NCBI GenBank assembly: GCA_030426085.1
Contig: JAUHYW010000007.1
Location: forward strand, 62,001-126,000
Reading direction: 5' to 3'
Length of the DNA stretch: 64,000 bases
Source: a bacterium
Lineage (GTDB): Bacteria; Myxococcota_A; Bradymonadia; UBA7976; UBA1532
Numbering within the stretch: the stretch's first letter is position 1; every line of letters starts with the position of its first letter. A program made the position numbers and the translations under genes. Under the pieces are notes generated by a model. It made no database searches. It saw only the letters and a program-made list of their open reading frames with translations, and was not told the DNA's origin. Below are positions 44,904-55,539 of the stretch, piece by piece.

Positions 44904-44943
44904 GGTGGGTCTCCGATCGCCGGTGGCTCGGTGGCTCGGTGGC

Positions 44944-46446
44944 TCAGTGACGGAAGTGGCGCACGCCGGTGAAGACCATGGCCACGCCCAGCCGCTCGGC
45001 GGCGGCGATGACCTCGGCGTCGCGGATGGATCCCCCGGGCTGCACGACGGCCCGCACCCCGGACGCGGCGGCGGCTTCGAGGCCGTCGGCGAACGGGAAG
45101 AAGGCGTCCGAGGCGAGCGCGGCGCCCTTCGCCTTCTCGCCGGCCTGCGCCGCGGCGATGCGCACCGACTCCAGCCGGTTCATCTGCCCCGCGCCGACCC
45201 CGACGGTGGCCCGGTCGGCGGTGATGACGATGGCGTTGGACTTGACCGCCTTGACCGCCCGCCAGGCGAACACCAGCTCGGCCCGGGTCGCCTCGTCGAT
45301 CTCGCCGGCGACGGTCTGCCATGCGTCGGGCGTCGCGTCGCGGGTGTCGGGGCTCTGCATCAAGAGGCCGCCGCGCACGGTGCGCACCTGCGGCCCGTGG
45401 GGCGCGGCGAGGTCGAGCTGCACCGCCCGGCAGCTCTTCTTGCGCTTCGCCAGCCACGCCAGCGCGTCGGGCGAGAAGGCGGGCGCGGCGAGCACCTCGA
45501 CGTACAGCTTGCCGATGGCGTCGAGCAGCGGCACGTCGACCGGGCGGTTGACGGCGATGATCGATCCGAAGGCGCTGATCGGGTCGCTGGCCAATGCCTT
45601 GCGGAAGGCCTCGACGGGGTCGGCCCCGACCGCCAGCCCGCAGGGGTTGCTGTGCTTGATGATGGCCACCGCCGGCGCGTCGAACGGGTCGATGGCCGTC
45701 CAGGCGCCGTCGAGGTCGATCAGGTTGTTGTACGACAGCGCCTTGCCCCGCAGGCAGGTGAACGGCAGCGGGGCGCCGTCGACGCGGTACAGCGCGGCCT
45801 GCTGGTGGGGGTTTTCGCCATAGCGCAGCGACTGCGCCTGCTCGGCGGTCAGGGTGGTCCGGCGGGGCAGCCCGGCGGGGGCCTCGTCGAGCTGGTCGGC
45901 GAACCAGCGGGCGATCGCCGCGTCGTAGGCGTGGGTGTGGGCGAACGCCTTGGCCGCCAGCCGCCGCTTCTCGGCGGCGGTGGCCAGCCCGGCGAGCGGG
46001 TAGTCCTTCGGGTCGCACAGCACGGTGACGTGGGCGCAGTTCTTGGCCGCCGCCCGCAGCAGGGTCACCCCGCCGATGTCGATCTGCTCGATGGCGTCGC
46101 CGAAGGTCACCCCGGGCCGGGCGACGGTCTCGGCGAAGGGGTAGAGGTTGCAGACGACGACGTCGATGGGGCCGATGCCCTGCCCCTCCAGCTCGGCGAG
46201 GTGGGCCGGGCTGCGCTCGGCGAGGATGCCCCCGTGCACCGCGGGGTGCAGCGTCTTGACCCGCCCGCCGAGCAGCTCGGGGTAGCCGGTGAGGTCGCTG
46301 ACGGCGGTGACGGGCAGCCGGGCGTCGGTGAGGGCCCGGGCGGTGCCGCCGGAGGCGACGAGGTCGAAGCCGAGGTCGACGAGGCGGCGCCCGAGGTCGA
46401 CGAGGCCGGTCTTGTCGGAGACGCTGAGCAGCGCGCGGCGGTTCAT
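44944..46446 (-). CDS. purH: Bifunctional AICAR formyltransferase / IMP cyclohydrolase
   Basis: Last two steps to IMP. The 500-residue protein has the cyclohydrolase (MGS-like) domain at the N terminus (ALLSVSDKTGLVDLGRRLV, LASGGTARAL, GGRVKTLHPAVHGGIL) and the AICAR transformylase domain after about residue 190 (RYGENPHQQAALY, IIKHSNPCGLAVG with the catalytic Lys-His, SDAFFPFADGLE near the end). The start at 46446 (MNRRALLSV) has GGGAG upstream. It lies between purM (23-base gap) and purL. Length is slightly below the usual 510-530. Confidence 0.95.
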   Translation of the reverse strand: MNRRALLSVSDKTGLVDLGRRLVDLGFDLVASGGTARALTDARLPVTAVSDLTGYPELLGGRVKTLHPAVHGGILAERSPAHLAELEGQGIGPIDVVVCNLYPFAETVARPGVTFGDAIEQIDIGGVTLLRAAAKNCAHVTVLCDPKDYPLAGLATAAEKRRLAAKAFAHTHAYDAAIARWFADQLDEAPAGLPRRTTLTAEQAQSLRYGENPHQQAALYRVDGAPLPFTCLRGKALSYNNLIDLDGAWTAIDPFDAPAVAIIKHSNPCGLAVGADPVEAFRKALASDPISAFGSIIAVNRPVDVPLLDAIGKLYVEVLAAPAFSPDALAWLAKRKKSCRAVQLDLAAPHGPQVRTVRGGLLMQSPDTRDATPDAWQTVAGEIDEATRAELVFAWRAVKAVKSNAIVITADRATVGVGAGQMNRLESVRIAAAQAGEKAKGAALASDAFFPFADGLEAAAASGVRAVVQPGGSIRDAEVIAAAERLGVAMVFTGVRHFRH

Positions 46447-46469
46447 GGCAGGGCTCCCATGGGTCGGTG

Positions 46470-47531
46470 TCATCGGAGGTCGAGGGGCGGGTGGAAGACG
46501 ACCGGGTCGATGCCGCGGCGCTCGATACGGCCGACGATCCAGTGGTCGGTGCCGGCGGCCATCAGGGCCCCCCGCGCCAGCGGGATGTGTTCGGCGGGCA
46601 GCGCGACGAGCAGGCCCAGGCCGCAGTTGAAGACCCGCAGCATCTCGGCGGGCTCGATCTTGCCCAGGTCGCGCAGCCAGCGGAACAGCGGGGGCGTCGG
46701 CCACGCCTCGCGGTCGAGGGCGAGGGCGAGCCCGTCGGGCAGGATGCGGGGCGGGTTGTCGATCAGGCCGCCGCCGGTGACGTGCACCAGCCCCCGGATG
46801 TCGACCCCGGCGGCGCGCAGGCTGCGCACGTCGCCCAGGTAGCTGCGGTGGGGTTCGAGCAGCAGGTCGATCGGGGCGGCGCCGTCGAGGGCCTCCTCGG
46901 GGGCTTCGAGGTCGAGGTCGAAGGGCTCGAGCACATGCCGGATCAGCGAGTAGCCGTTGGTGTGCGGGCCCGACGAGGCCAGCCCGATCACCGCGTCGCC
47001 GGGCGCGAGGCGCGATCCGTCGATGATGGCGTCCCGCTCGACCGCGCCGACGATGGTGCCCACGACGTCCAGCTCGCCGTCCCGGTAGACCCCGGGCATC
47101 TCGGCCGTCTCGCCCCCCAGCAGCGCGCAGCCGGCGGCTTTGCACGCGTCGGCCATGCCCCCGACGACGGCGGCGACGTCGGCCGGGGCGAGCTTCGCCG
47201 AGGCGACGTAGTCCAGGAAGAACAGCGGCTCGGCCCCCTGCACGAGGATGTCGTTGACGCAGTGGTTGACCAGATCGACCCCGACGCCGGCCAGCCGGCC
47301 GTAGCGGGCGGCGAGGCGGACCTTGGTGCCGACGCCGTCGGTGGAGGCGGCCAGCACCGGGCGGGCCATGTGGGCCAGGGCGCCGAGGTCGAAGAGCCCG
47401 CCGAAGGCCCCCACCCCGGCCAGCACCGCCGGGCCGTGGGTCGCGGTGACCGCCGACTTCAGCAGCTCGACGGCCCGGGCTCCGGCGTCGATGTCGACCC
47501 CGGCGTCTGTGTAGCGCGCTGACTGCGACAT
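46470..47531 (-). CDS. purM: Phosphoribosylformylglycinamidine cyclo-ligase (AIR synthetase)
   Basis: ATP-dependent ring closure of FGAM to AIR. The 353-residue product shows YTDAGVDIDAGARAVELLK at the start, LAASTDGVGTKVRLA, NDILVQGAEPLFFLDY, CALLGGETAEMPGVY and HVTGGGLIDNPPRIL, all classic PurM segments. The ATG at 47531 (MSQSARY) agrees with the usual N terminus and is 7 bases after the purF stop; the longer frame would overlap purF. Confidence 0.96.
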   Translation of the reverse strand: MSQSARYTDAGVDIDAGARAVELLKSAVTATHGPAVLAGVGAFGGLFDLGALAHMARPVLAASTDGVGTKVRLAARYGRLAGVGVDLVNHCVNDILVQGAEPLFFLDYVASAKLAPADVAAVVGGMADACKAAGCALLGGETAEMPGVYRDGELDVVGTIVGAVERDAIIDGSRLAPGDAVIGLASSGPHTNGYSLIRHVLEPFDLDLEAPEEALDGAAPIDLLLEPHRSYLGDVRSLRAAGVDIRGLVHVTGGGLIDNPPRILPDGLALALDREAWPTPPLFRWLRDLGKIEPAEMLRVFNCGLGLLVALPAEHIPLARGALMAAGTDHWIVGRIERRGIDPVVFHPPLDLR

Positions 47532-47538
47532 GGCTGGC

Positions 47539-48993
47539 TCAGGCTCCGTGGATGTCTTCGAATTGCAGCTTGGTGGTGCCATCTTCGAGCGAGATGGGGT
47601 AGTCCCCGTCGAAGCACGCCGAGCAATAGCCCCGCTCGGCGCTCTCGGCCCGCACCACCTCGAGCATGCCCGCCCGCGAGAGGTAGGCCAGGCTGTCGGC
47701 GCCGATGTGGGCCCGGATCTCTTCGACCGACTTCTGGTGGGCGATGATCTCGTCGTGGGTGCCGAGGTCGACGCCCATGAAGCACGGGTGGCGCACCGGC
47801 GGCGAGCTGATGCGCACGTGCACCTCGGCCGCGCCGCCGTCCCGCAGGAGCTGCACCAGCGGCCCGGCGGTGCTGCCCCGCACGATGGAGTCGTCGACGA
47901 GCACCACCCGCTTGCCTTCGAGGTTGGCCCGCAGCGGGGTGTACTTGAGGCGCACCTTGTCCTTGCGCAGCTTCGCGTCGGGCTGGATGAAGGTGCGGCC
48001 GATGTAGCGGTTCTTGATCAGCCCCTCGATGTACTCCAGCCCCGCGCCCCGGGCGAAGCCGATGCCGGCGGGCAGCGCCGAGTCGGGCACGCCGACGACG
48101 ATGTCGGCCTCGACCGGGGACTCCTGCGCCAGCCGCTCGCCGAAGCGCTGCCGCAGCAGGTGCACAGAGCGGCCCTCGAGGTCGCTGTCGGGGCGGGCGA
48201 AGTAGACGTACTCGAAGACGCACATCGCCGGCGTCGGCAGCGCGGCGGGGTCGCGCCACGACTCGACGCCCCGGGGGCCGACCCGCACGATCTCGCCCGG
48301 CTCGACGTCGCGCACGTAGCGGGCGCCGATGGGCGGCAGGGTGCACGACTCGCTGGCGACGATGTACCCGGTGCGGCCGTCGTCGAGCGGCAGCTCGCCG
48401 ATGCACAGCGGGCGGAAGCCATGGGGGTCGCGCACGGCGAAGATGCCGTCCCGGGTGAGGACGGTGAGGCTGTAGGCCCCCTCGGCGACCCGCAGGAGCC
48501 GCTGGAGGCGCGGGACCCAGATGGGGTGCGCGGGCGTCGGCTCGGGGGCGCCGGCCACCGGCACCGCGAGGGCTTGCAGGGCGAGCTCGCTGTCGCTGGC
48601 GGTCGACAGGCCGACGCCTTTCTCCAAGAGCAGCCGGCGCAGGGTGCGGGCGTTGGTGATGTTGCCGTTGTGGGCCAGCCCCAGCGGGCCGTGCAGCGTC
48701 TGGAGCACGAACGGCTGGGCGTTGCGCAGGGTCGTCGCGCCGCGGGTCGAGTAGCGGTTGTGGCCGATGGCGGCCCCCCCGACGAGCGGGCGCAGGTCGT
48801 CCTCGGTGAACGCCTGGGTGACGAGCCCCAGGCCCCGGTGGGTGAACACCCGCTCGCCGTCGGTGGTGGCGATGCCGGCCGACTCCTGGCCCCGGTGCTG
48901 GAGGGCGTAGAGCGCGAAGAAGGTCAGCCGGGCGACGTCGGCGCCCGGGGCCCAGATGCCGAAGACGCCGCACTCGTGCTTCGGGCCGCTCAT
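47539..48993 (-). CDS. purF: Amidophosphoribosyltransferase, iron-sulfur type
   Basis: First committed step: PRPP and glutamine to phosphoribosylamine. The 484-residue protein has a short propeptide before the N-terminal nucleophile (MSGPKHE then Cys8-GVFGIW), LQHRGQESAGI, and the PRPP-binding motif VVLVDDSIVRGST. The four iron-sulfur Cys positions known from Bacillus PurF are present in CVFEYVYFARPDS, HPCFMGVD and YCSACF (two), so it is the [4Fe-4S], oxygen-sensitive class with a cleaved propeptide. It is 25 bases after the purCE stop. Confidence 0.96.
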   Translation of the reverse strand: MSGPKHECGVFGIWAPGADVARLTFFALYALQHRGQESAGIATTDGERVFTHRGLGLVTQAFTEDDLRPLVGGAAIGHNRYSTRGATTLRNAQPFVLQTLHGPLGLAHNGNITNARTLRRLLLEKGVGLSTASDSELALQALAVPVAGAPEPTPAHPIWVPRLQRLLRVAEGAYSLTVLTRDGIFAVRDPHGFRPLCIGELPLDDGRTGYIVASESCTLPPIGARYVRDVEPGEIVRVGPRGVESWRDPAALPTPAMCVFEYVYFARPDSDLEGRSVHLLRQRFGERLAQESPVEADIVVGVPDSALPAGIGFARGAGLEYIEGLIKNRYIGRTFIQPDAKLRKDKVRLKYTPLRANLEGKRVVLVDDSIVRGSTAGPLVQLLRDGGAAEVHVRISSPPVRHPCFMGVDLGTHDEIIAHQKSVEEIRAHIGADSLAYLSRAGMLEVVRAESAERGYCSACFDGDYPISLEDGTTKLQFEDIHGA

Positions 48994-49018
48994 GACTGCC
49001 TGGCTCCCGGCGCGCGCT

Positions 49019-50488
49019 TCACTGGCCGGCCCGCTCGGCGGCGAGCTGCGCGTCGGCGGCGTAGAGGGTCTCCTGCCGCCGCCGCTGGCTGGCCCGGACC
49101 CGGTCGGCGGTGCGCCGGTCCCCCACCCCGAGGATCTTGGCCGCGAGCAGCGCCGCGTTGCCCGGGTCGAGCACGACCCCCGGGGCGACGCCCGACGGCA
49201 TGCGCAGCGAGCTGAAGATGTCGGCCCCGCCGAAGCTGCTCGACGTGGGCGGGCAGGCGATGACCGGCGCGGCGACGTGCCCGTCGACGAGCCCCGACAG
49301 CGCGTTGGAGCGGCCGGCGATCGTCACGTAGACCTTGGGCCGGGGGTCGCGCTCGTATTCGCCGAGGATCTCGAGGCAGCGCGCGGCGACCTTGTGGGCC
49401 GAGGCGACCCGGATCTCGCTGTCGATGCCCAGCTCGGCCAGGGCCCCGGCGATGGCTTCGCCGTGCGGCCGGTCGCTGGCCGATCCCATGATGATCGGCA
49501 CCAGCGGGCGGTCGGCGTCGAGCATGCCGTCGATGCCGTCGGCCAGGGCGTGCTCGACCCGGGCCCGCGCCGGCTGGGCCCCGTAGGCGAACCGCTGGCC
49601 GGTCAGCTTCTCGAACAGCGTGATGTAGCGCTGGGCGACCTCGGCCCGGATGGCGTCGGTCAGCGCCGGGGGCGGGCCGTCGCCGCCGTAGCCCCGGGCC
49701 TTGAGCCACAGCCGCAGGTGCTCTTTGTCGAACTGCTGCGGGGCCCGGCCCTCGGCCAGCGCGGCGGCGTAGCTCTCGGCGACCCAGTAGCGGCTGGAGT
49801 CGGGGGTGTGCACCTCGTCGATGAGGCACAGCCGGCCGTCGATGAGGCCGAACTCGTACTTGGTGTCGACCAGGATCAGGCCCGCCCGCTCGGCGATGCG
49901 CTGGCCCCGCTCGAAGATGGCGATCGCCGCCGCGCACACCTCGCGCCACAGCGCCGGCTCGACCAGCCCCCGCTCGACGACCTCGTCGGCGGTGAGCCGC
50001 TCGTCGTGCTGCCCCTTGGCGGCCTTGGTGGTCGGGGTGATCACCGGCGCCGGCAGGCGGTCGTTCTTGCGCAGGCCCGCGGGCAGGTCGAGGCCGTACG
50101 GGCGCTCGACGCCCTGCTCGTAGAGGGTCCACAGCGAGGTCGACGTCGAGCCGGTGATGTAGCCCCGCACGATGACCTCGACCGGCAGCGGCGCGGCCTC
50201 GCGGGTGATCATCACGTTGGGATCGACGACGTCGACCATGTGGTGGCCGACCACGTCGGCGAGGTGCTCGAACCACCACGCGCTGAGCTGGGTGAGCACC
50301 TGCCCCTTGAACGGGATGGTGCCCAGCACCCGGTCGAAGGCGCTCACCCGGTCGGTGGTGACGAGCACCCGGTGATCGCCGACGACGTACATGTCGCGCA
50401 CCTTGCCTTCGTGGCGCGCGCCGAGGCCGGGCACGTCGACCCGGTCGAGGGCGTGGGGCAGCGCGTTCGAGATGATGGCATCAGTCAT
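49019..50488 (-). CDS. purCE: Fused SAICAR synthetase and class II AIR carboxylase (PAICS-like)
   Basis: A 489-residue fusion in the order of vertebrate PAICS. Residues 1-300 are SAICAR synthetase: GKVRDMYVVGDHRVLVTTDR, SAFDRVLGTIPFKG, VEVIVRGYITGS, LILVDTKYEFG. Residues 325-489 are PurE: VPIIMGSASD, RVASAHK, then TIAGRSNALSGLVDG and PVIACPP. The GRSN motif in place of the bacterial class I GAAHLPG is the mark of class II PurE, which carboxylates AIR with CO2 directly and needs no PurK; none is present here. The PurC part is of the bacterial/yeast rather than animal type. The start at 50488 overlaps the purB stop by 8 bases. Confidence 0.93.
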   Translation of the reverse strand: MTDAIISNALPHALDRVDVPGLGARHEGKVRDMYVVGDHRVLVTTDRVSAFDRVLGTIPFKGQVLTQLSAWWFEHLADVVGHHMVDVVDPNVMITREAAPLPVEVIVRGYITGSTSTSLWTLYEQGVERPYGLDLPAGLRKNDRLPAPVITPTTKAAKGQHDERLTADEVVERGLVEPALWREVCAAAIAIFERGQRIAERAGLILVDTKYEFGLIDGRLCLIDEVHTPDSSRYWVAESYAAALAEGRAPQQFDKEHLRLWLKARGYGGDGPPPALTDAIRAEVAQRYITLFEKLTGQRFAYGAQPARARVEHALADGIDGMLDADRPLVPIIMGSASDRPHGEAIAGALAELGIDSEIRVASAHKVAARCLEILGEYERDPRPKVYVTIAGRSNALSGLVDGHVAAPVIACPPTSSSFGGADIFSSLRMPSGVAPGVVLDPGNAALLAAKILGVGDRRTADRVRASQRRRQETLYAADAQLAAERAGQ

Positions 50489-51899
50489 CGGATGGCTCCT
50501 GGAGGGTGGCGGTCATGAGAGCGGCCATGCGGCGGGCCCGGTTCGGGGCGTCGCCCACGTAGTCCCGGGCGTCGAGGCAGCGGCGGATGGCGTCGGGTGG
50601 CATGAGGGCTTCGAAGGCCGGCTCGCCGACGAGGCGCGCGACGAGCGGGTTGGCCGCGCCGGCCTTCAGCGCGGCCCAGGCGGCCAGGGCGTGCCCCCGG
50701 ATGACTTCGTGCAGCGCCTGGCGGTCGCCGCCGCGCTTGACGGCCTCCATCAGCAGCCGCTCGGTGGCGGCGAACGGCCCGTAGGTCGCCATGAGCCGGG
50801 CCGAGGCGTCGGCGTCGATCCGCAGGCCGTCGATCAGGGTGTGGCCCCGGCGCAGCAGTTCGTCGGTGATCAGGCACGCCTCGGCGAGCACCGTGCGCCG
50901 GTTGGCCGAGTCGTCCAAGGTGCGCTCGAGCAGCGTATGGGACGCGTTGTCCCACGCGACCCGGGGCAGCGCGGCGAGGTGGCGGGCGAGGCTGTCGATG
51001 TTCTCGGCGTCGATGGGGTTGCGCTTGAAGGGCATCGCGCTCGACCCGACCTGCCTGGCGCCGAAGGGCTCGGCCCACTCGCCGATGGTCGGGGCTTGCA
51101 GCAGGCGCAGGTCGAAGGCGAACTTGTACAGCGTCTGGCCCAGGCCGGCGAGGGCCGAGAGCAGCGCGTACTCCTGCTTGCGGGGCGCCACCTGCGTCGC
51201 GACGACGTGCGCGTCGAGGCCCAGGGCGGCCATGACGTGGGCTTCGAGGTCGGCCGGGGCCCGGTCGGTGCCTTCGAGGAGCTGGGCATAGCTGGCCGAG
51301 GTGCCGGTGGCGCCCTTGAGGCCCTTGCCCTTCAGCTCGGCCCGGCAGCGGCGCAGGGCCCGGCGGTCGTCGAGCAGATCCTGCCCGGTCTGGGCCAGGC
51401 GGTAGCCGGTGGTGGTGGGCTCGGCCGGCTGGAGGTGGGTGAAGCCCATCGTGGGGGCGTCGGCCCAGGTCGTGATCTGCGCGGCGAGGCGGCCGATGGT
51501 GGCGTCGAGCCGGGTCAGCAGCAGGTCGAGCGCGTCCCGCAGGCGCAGCACGTCGGCGTTGTCCTGCACGTCCATCGACGTCGCGCCGAGGTGGATGATG
51601 CCGCCGCCGACCGGGCACTGCTCGGCGAAGGTCTTCACCTCGGCCATGAGATCGTGGCGGATGTCACGCTCGATGGCCTGCGCCCGCTCGATGTCGATGT
51701 CATCCACATGGGATCGCAGGTCTTCGACCTGAGCCTGCGTGACGAGGCCCGCGTCGCGCTGAGCGTCGGCCAGGGCGACCCAGATGCGGCGCCACAGGCG
51801 GCGCTGGTGGGCGAGGCTCCAGACGCGGCGCATCTCGGGGGAGCCATAGCGCCAGGTGAACGGCGACAGGAAGGTCTCGTGGGTGAAGGCTTCGCTCAT
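50481..51899 (-). CDS. purB: Adenylosuccinate lyase
   Basis: Cleaves SAICAR to AICAR and adenylosuccinate to AMP. The 472-residue fumarase/aspartase-superfamily protein has [39 protein letters not shown] with the catalytic His, and the signature [17 protein letters not shown] with the catalytic Ser loop. The ATG at 51899 overlaps the TGA of purA (ATGA), and its own stop overlaps the purCE start, so translation is coupled on both sides. Length and motifs match the bacterial/animal PurB branch of about 470 residues. Confidence 0.95.
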   Translation of the reverse strand: MSEAFTHETFLSPFTWRYGSPEMRRVWSLAHQRRLWRRIWVALADAQRDAGLVTQAQVEDLRSHVDDIDIERAQAIERDIRHDLMAEVKTFAEQCPVGGGIIHLGATSMDVQDNADVLRLRDALDLLLTRLDATIGRLAAQITTWADAPTMGFTHLQPAEPTTTGYRLAQTGQDLLDDRRALRRCRAELKGKGLKGATGTSASYAQLLEGTDRAPADLEAHVMAALGLDAHVVATQVAPRKQEYALLSALAGLGQTLYKFAFDLRLLQAPTIGEWAEPFGARQVGSSAMPFKRNPIDAENIDSLARHLAALPRVAWDNASHTLLERTLDDSANRRTVLAEACLITDELLRRGHTLIDGLRIDADASARLMATYGPFAATERLLMEAVKRGGDRQALHEVIRGHALAAWAALKAGAANPLVARLVGEPAFEALMPPDAIRRCLDARDYVGDAPNRARRMAALMTATLQEPSDD

Positions 51900-53206
51900 C
51901 GCTCGACCCCCGGGGTCAGGCCCTCGACGCCGTAGGTGTCGAGCACGACCAGCTCGCCGCGGCCGGGGCCCACCGAGACGTAGCGGATGGGCGCCCCGGC
52001 CAGCTCGGCGATGCGGTGCAGGTAGGCCCGGGCGGCCTTGGGCAGCTCGCGCCACGTCCGCACGTCGCGGGTGGGGGTCATCCAGCCGGGCCAGGTCTCG
52101 TAGATCGGCTCGACCCGCTCCAGGTCGGGGGTGTCGGGCAGGTGGTCGATGGTCTGGCCGTCGAGCCGGTAGCCGGTGCAGAGCCGGATCTCTTCGAAGC
52201 CGTCGAGCACGTCGAGCTTGGTCACCGCCAGCGCGGTGAAGCCGTTGAGCCACGAGGCGTAGCCGATCGAGACCCCGTCGAACCAGCCGCAGCGCCGGGG
52301 GCGGCCGGTGGTCGCGCCGTACTCCTTGCCCACGTCGCGCAGCCGCGCGCCGTCGGTATCGGTCAGCTCGCAGGGGAACGGGCCCCCGCCGACGGCCGTG
52401 CTGTACGCCTTGACCACGCCCAGCACGGTGTCGATGGCGTTCGGCGGCAGGCCGGCGCCGCTGTAGGCCCCGCCCGCGGCCGGGTTGGACGAGGTCACGA
52501 ACGGGTAGATGCCCCAGTCCAGGTCGCGCATGACGCCGAGCTGGCCCTCGAGCAGCACCCGCCGGCCGCCCTGCACCGCGTCGCGGATGAGCGGCACGGT
52601 GTCGACGATGCGCCCGCCGAGCGCGTCGCCCCAGGCCAGGCAGCGCTCGATGAGGGCGTCGCCGTCGATGGGCGGCGCGCCGAGCTCGGCCAGCGCCCGG
52701 TTGCGGGCGGGCAGGGTCTGCCGCAGCCGCCGCTCGAGCCACTCGGGGCGGGTCAGATCACCCAGCCGCAGGCCGATGCGGGCCGCCTTGTCGGCGTAGG
52801 TCGGGCCGATGCCCCGCTTGGTGGTCCCGATCTTGTCGGCCCCGCTGCGGGCGGCCTCGGCCAGCGCGTCGAGCTGGGGGTGCTGGGGCAGCACGACGTG
52901 CGCCCGGCGGGCGAGGCGGAGGTTGTCCAGCGCCAGCCCGGCGTCGCGCAGGGTCTTCATCTCGGCCAGCAGGTTGGCCGGGTTGACCACGGCGCCGGCG
53001 CCGACGATGCAGACCGTGTCCGGGTTGAACACGCCCGACGGGATCATGTGCAGGGCGAACTCGCCGAAGTCGTTGACCACGGTGTGGCCCGCGTTGTCTC
53101 CGCCCTGGAACCGCACGACCATGTCCGCCCGCTGGGCGAGGTAGTCGACGACCCGTCCTTTGCCTTCGTCGCCCCACTGGGCGCCGACGACCGCGGTGAC
53201 CGGCAT
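51896..53206 (-). CDS. purA: Adenylosuccinate synthetase
   Basis: GTP-dependent condensation of IMP and aspartate to adenylosuccinate, the first step to AMP. The 436-residue protein has the P-loop-like [62 protein letters not shown] and [20 protein letters not shown] (53214-53218) lies 7 bases before the ATG. The usual EGAQGTxLDxDxGTYP is altered to [16 protein letters not shown], a mild divergence. It is unusual that purA is inside the IMP operon, next to purQ. Confidence 0.94.
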   Translation of the reverse strand: MPVTAVVGAQWGDEGKGRVVDYLAQRADMVVRFQGGDNAGHTVVNDFGEFALHMIPSGVFNPDTVCIVGAGAVVNPANLLAEMKTLRDAGLALDNLRLARRAHVVLPQHPQLDALAEAARSGADKIGTTKRGIGPTYADKAARIGLRLGDLTRPEWLERRLRQTLPARNRALAELGAPPIDGDALIERCLAWGDALGGRIVDTVPLIRDAVQGGRRVLLEGQLGVMRDLDWGIYPFVTSSNPAAGGAYSGAGLPPNAIDTVLGVVKAYSTAVGGGPFPCELTDTDGARLRDVGKEYGATTGRPRRCGWFDGVSIGYASWLNGFTALAVTKLDVLDGFEEIRLCTGYRLDGQTIDHLPDTPDLERVEPIYETWPGWMTPTRDVRTWRELPKAARAYLHRIAELAGAPIRYVSVGPGRGELVVLDTYGVEGLTPGVER

Positions 53207-53289
53207 TGTCCATCTCCTGTGCGCCGGCGCGGGCCGGCTGTTCGGGCGGCCGCCCGGCCCGCGGCCGGAGGGCGGCCGCGGTTCGTGGT

Positions 53290-54075
53290 TCAGGTCTGCG
53301 CCGCGTGGCGCACCCCCGCCGCGAAGAGCGGCGTGCCGAGGCCGCCCCGCGCCACGCGCGGGCGCTGGGCCGGTCGCAGGTGGTCTTCGGGGTGGGGCAT
53401 GAGGCCCATCACCGTGCCCGACGGGCTGCACATCGCGGCGATGGCCCCCTGCGATCCGTTGGGGTTGTCGGGGTAGCCCGGCGCGCCCGCCCGGCCGACG
53501 TAGCGCAGCGGCGCCTGCCCCGCCGCCTCGATGGCGGCCAGCGCCCCGGCGTCCCGGGCGACGAAGCGGCCTTCCCCGTGGGCCACCGGGCAGGCGATGG
53601 GCCCGGTCAGCTCGCGGGTGAAGACGCAGCGGCTCTTGGGATCGGGCGCGAGGGTGACCCAGCGGCACTCGAAGCGGCCCGAGGCGTTGTGGGTCAGGGT
53701 CGCCGCCGGCCGCTCGCTCCAGATCGCGCCGGGGGCGTCGCCCGGGCCGGGCAGCAGGCCGGCCTTGAGCAGCACCTGGAAGCCGTTGCAGATGCCGAGG
53801 ACCGGGCGCCCGGCCTCGACGAAGCGCTCGATGGGGCCCCGCAGGCGGTGGCGCAGGGCCATGGCCCACGCCCGCCCGGCGCCGAGGTCGTCCCCGTAGG
53901 AGAAGCCGCCGGGCAGGATGAGCATGCGGTAGTCGGCGAGATCGCGCTCCCCGGCGAGCAGCGCGGCGACGGGCACGATCTCGGGGGCGCCGCCGGCGGC
54001 CGTGACGGCCTCGGCCGCTTCGTGATCGCGGTTGGTGCCGGGGGCGTGCAGGATGAGGATCGGTGGCCGGGACAC
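53290..54075 (-). CDS. purQ: Phosphoribosylformylglycinamidine synthase, glutaminase subunit
   Basis: Class I glutamine amidotransferase that supplies ammonia to PurL. The 261-residue product has the N-terminal [35 protein letters not shown], the nucleophile elbow [19 protein letters not shown] with its Cys, [10 protein letters not shown], and the C-terminal His-Glu pair in GLMPHPEDH. It is the first gene of the minus-strand purine operon and is divergent from purD. Confidence 0.96.
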   Translation of the reverse strand: MSRPPILILHAPGTNRDHEAAEAVTAAGGAPEIVPVAALLAGERDLADYRMLILPGGFSYGDDLGAGRAWAMALRHRLRGPIERFVEAGRPVLGICNGFQVLLKAGLLPGPGDAPGAIWSERPAATLTHNASGRFECRWVTLAPDPKSRCVFTRELTGPIACPVAHGEGRFVARDAGALAAIEAAGQAPLRYVGRAGAPGYPDNPNGSQGAIAAMCSPSGTVMGLMPHPEDHLRPAQRPRVARGGLGTPLFAAGVRHAAQT

Positions 54076-54243
54076 GGACTTTGCTCCTCGATGCTCGCGG
54101 CCCGGATCGGGCAGCGAGAGAGCGGCGATCTAAACGGGTCCGGTGGCGGAGCGGCGCCCCGACGGTGACAATCTGATGGCGCGATTCGGGGTGGACAGCG
54201 CGGGGAATGGTCGGTATCGAGCAGCCGACGAGCAGGAGACCCC
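54076..54243. promoter_or_regulatory. Divergent purine regulatory region (purQ operon / purD-purN)
   Basis: These 168 bases separate the two divergent purine operons and must hold both promoters, so one regulator here could control the whole pathway. The centre (GATCTAAAC at about 54127 and GACAATCTGATGG at about 54167) is less GC-rich than the flanks. I see no purine riboswitch aptamer and no PurR-type palindrome. AGGAGAC at 54234-54240 is the purD ribosome binding site. Confidence 0.45.
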
Positions 54244-55539
54244 ATGCAGAACCTCGAGATCCTCTTGATCGGCGGCGGCGGGCGGGAGCACGCGCTGGCC
54301 CGGGCCCTGTGCCGCTCGCCGAAGGTCCGCCGGGTGCACGTCGCCCCGGGCAACGGGGGCACCGACGGCGACCTCGAAGGGCGGGTCGTCAACGCGCCGC
54401 TGGCTGCCGACGACCTCGACGGCCTGTTGGCCTTCGCCCGGGCCCGGGCGATCGATCTGACCGTCGTCGGCCCCGAGGCCCCGCTGGTGGCGGGCGTCGT
54501 CGACCGCTGGACCGAGGTCGGCCTGCGCTGCTTCGGCCCCACCGCCGCCGCCGCCCGCCTCGAGGGCTCGAAGGCGTTCGCCAAGGACTTCATGCGGCGC
54601 CACGGCATCCCCACCGCCGAGAGCGGCACCTTCACCACCGTCGGGCCGGCCGAGGCGTGGATCGACGCGGCCCCGTTCCCGGTCGTCGTCAAGGCGTCGG
54701 GGCTGGCGGCGGGCAAGGGCGTGCTGCTGCCCGAGACGAAGGACGCGGCGAAGGTCGCGGTGCGGGCGATGCTCGAAGGCGGGGCGTTCGGCGGGGCCGG
54801 GGCCGAGGTGGTCGTCGAGGAGCGGCTGGTCGGCGAGGAGGTCTCGCTGCTGGCGCTGTGCGACGGCGAGACCGCGGTCTGCCTGCCGCCGGCCCGGGAT
54901 CACAAGCGCATCGGCGACGGCGACACCGGCCCCAACACCGGGGGCATGGGCGCGTTCGCCCCGACGCCCGCCCTGGACCCCGAGACGCGGGCCCGGGTCG
55001 AGCGGGACGTCATCCAGCGCACGGTCGACGGCATGCGGGCCGACGGATCGCCCTTCAGCGGCGTGCTCTACGCCGGGCTGATGCTCACCGCCGATGGGCC
55101 CAAGGTGCTGGAGTACAACTGCCGCTTCGGCGACCCCGAGGCCCAGGTGCTGCTGCCGCTGCTGGAGAGCGACCCGCTCGAGGCGTTGCAGGCGTGCGTC
55201 GACGGCCGCCTGAGCGCCACGCGGCTGACGATCTCGACCGACTGCGCGGCCACGGTGGTGCTGGCGTCGGCCGGCTACCCGGGCAAGTACGCCAAGGGGG
55301 TGACGATCGAGGGCATCCCCCAGGCCGAGGCGGCGGCGCACACCACGGTGTTCCACGCCGGCACCCGGCGCACGACGAGCGGCTGGCAGACCCACGGCGG
55401 GCGGGTGCTGGCGGTGACCGGGCGCGGCCCCGATCTCGACGCGGCGCTGAAGCGGGCCTACGCCGGGGTCGAGCAGATCCGGTTCGAGGGCGCGCAGTAT
55501 CGGCGGGACATCGGCCGGGCCACGGGCGGTGGGCGATGA
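54244..55539 (+). CDS. purD: Phosphoribosylamine-glycine ligase (GAR synthetase)
   Basis: Joins phosphoribosylamine and glycine with ATP. The 431-residue ATP-grasp protein has the N-terminal [38 protein letters not shown], the ATP-grasp stretch [36 protein letters not shown] and [14 protein letters not shown] good AGGAGAC precedes the ATG. Its TGA overlaps the ATG of the next gene (ATGA). It is the first gene of the plus-strand purine operon. Confidence 0.97.
   Translation: MQNLEILLIGGGGREHALARALCRSPKVRRVHVAPGNGGTDGDLEGRVVNAPLAADDLDGLLAFARARAIDLTVVGPEAPLVAGVVDRWTEVGLRCFGPTAAAARLEGSKAFAKDFMRRHGIPTAESGTFTTVGPAEAWIDAAPFPVVVKASGLAAGKGVLLPETKDAAKVAVRAMLEGGAFGGAGAEVVVEERLVGEEVSLLALCDGETAVCLPPARDHKRIGDGDTGPNTGGMGAFAPTPALDPETRARVERDVIQRTVDGMRADGSPFSGVLYAGLMLTADGPKVLEYNCRFGDPEAQVLLPLLESDPLEALQACVDGRLSATRLTISTDCAATVVLASAGYPGKYAKGVTIEGIPQAEAAAHTTVFHAGTRRTTSGWQTHGGRVLAVTGRGPDLDAALKRAYAGVEQIRFEGAQYRRDIGRATGGGR

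Noticed and set aside
54076-54243. A purine riboswitch in front of purQ or purD
   Set aside because: No three-way-junction aptamer with its conserved loops could be found in the 168 bases.
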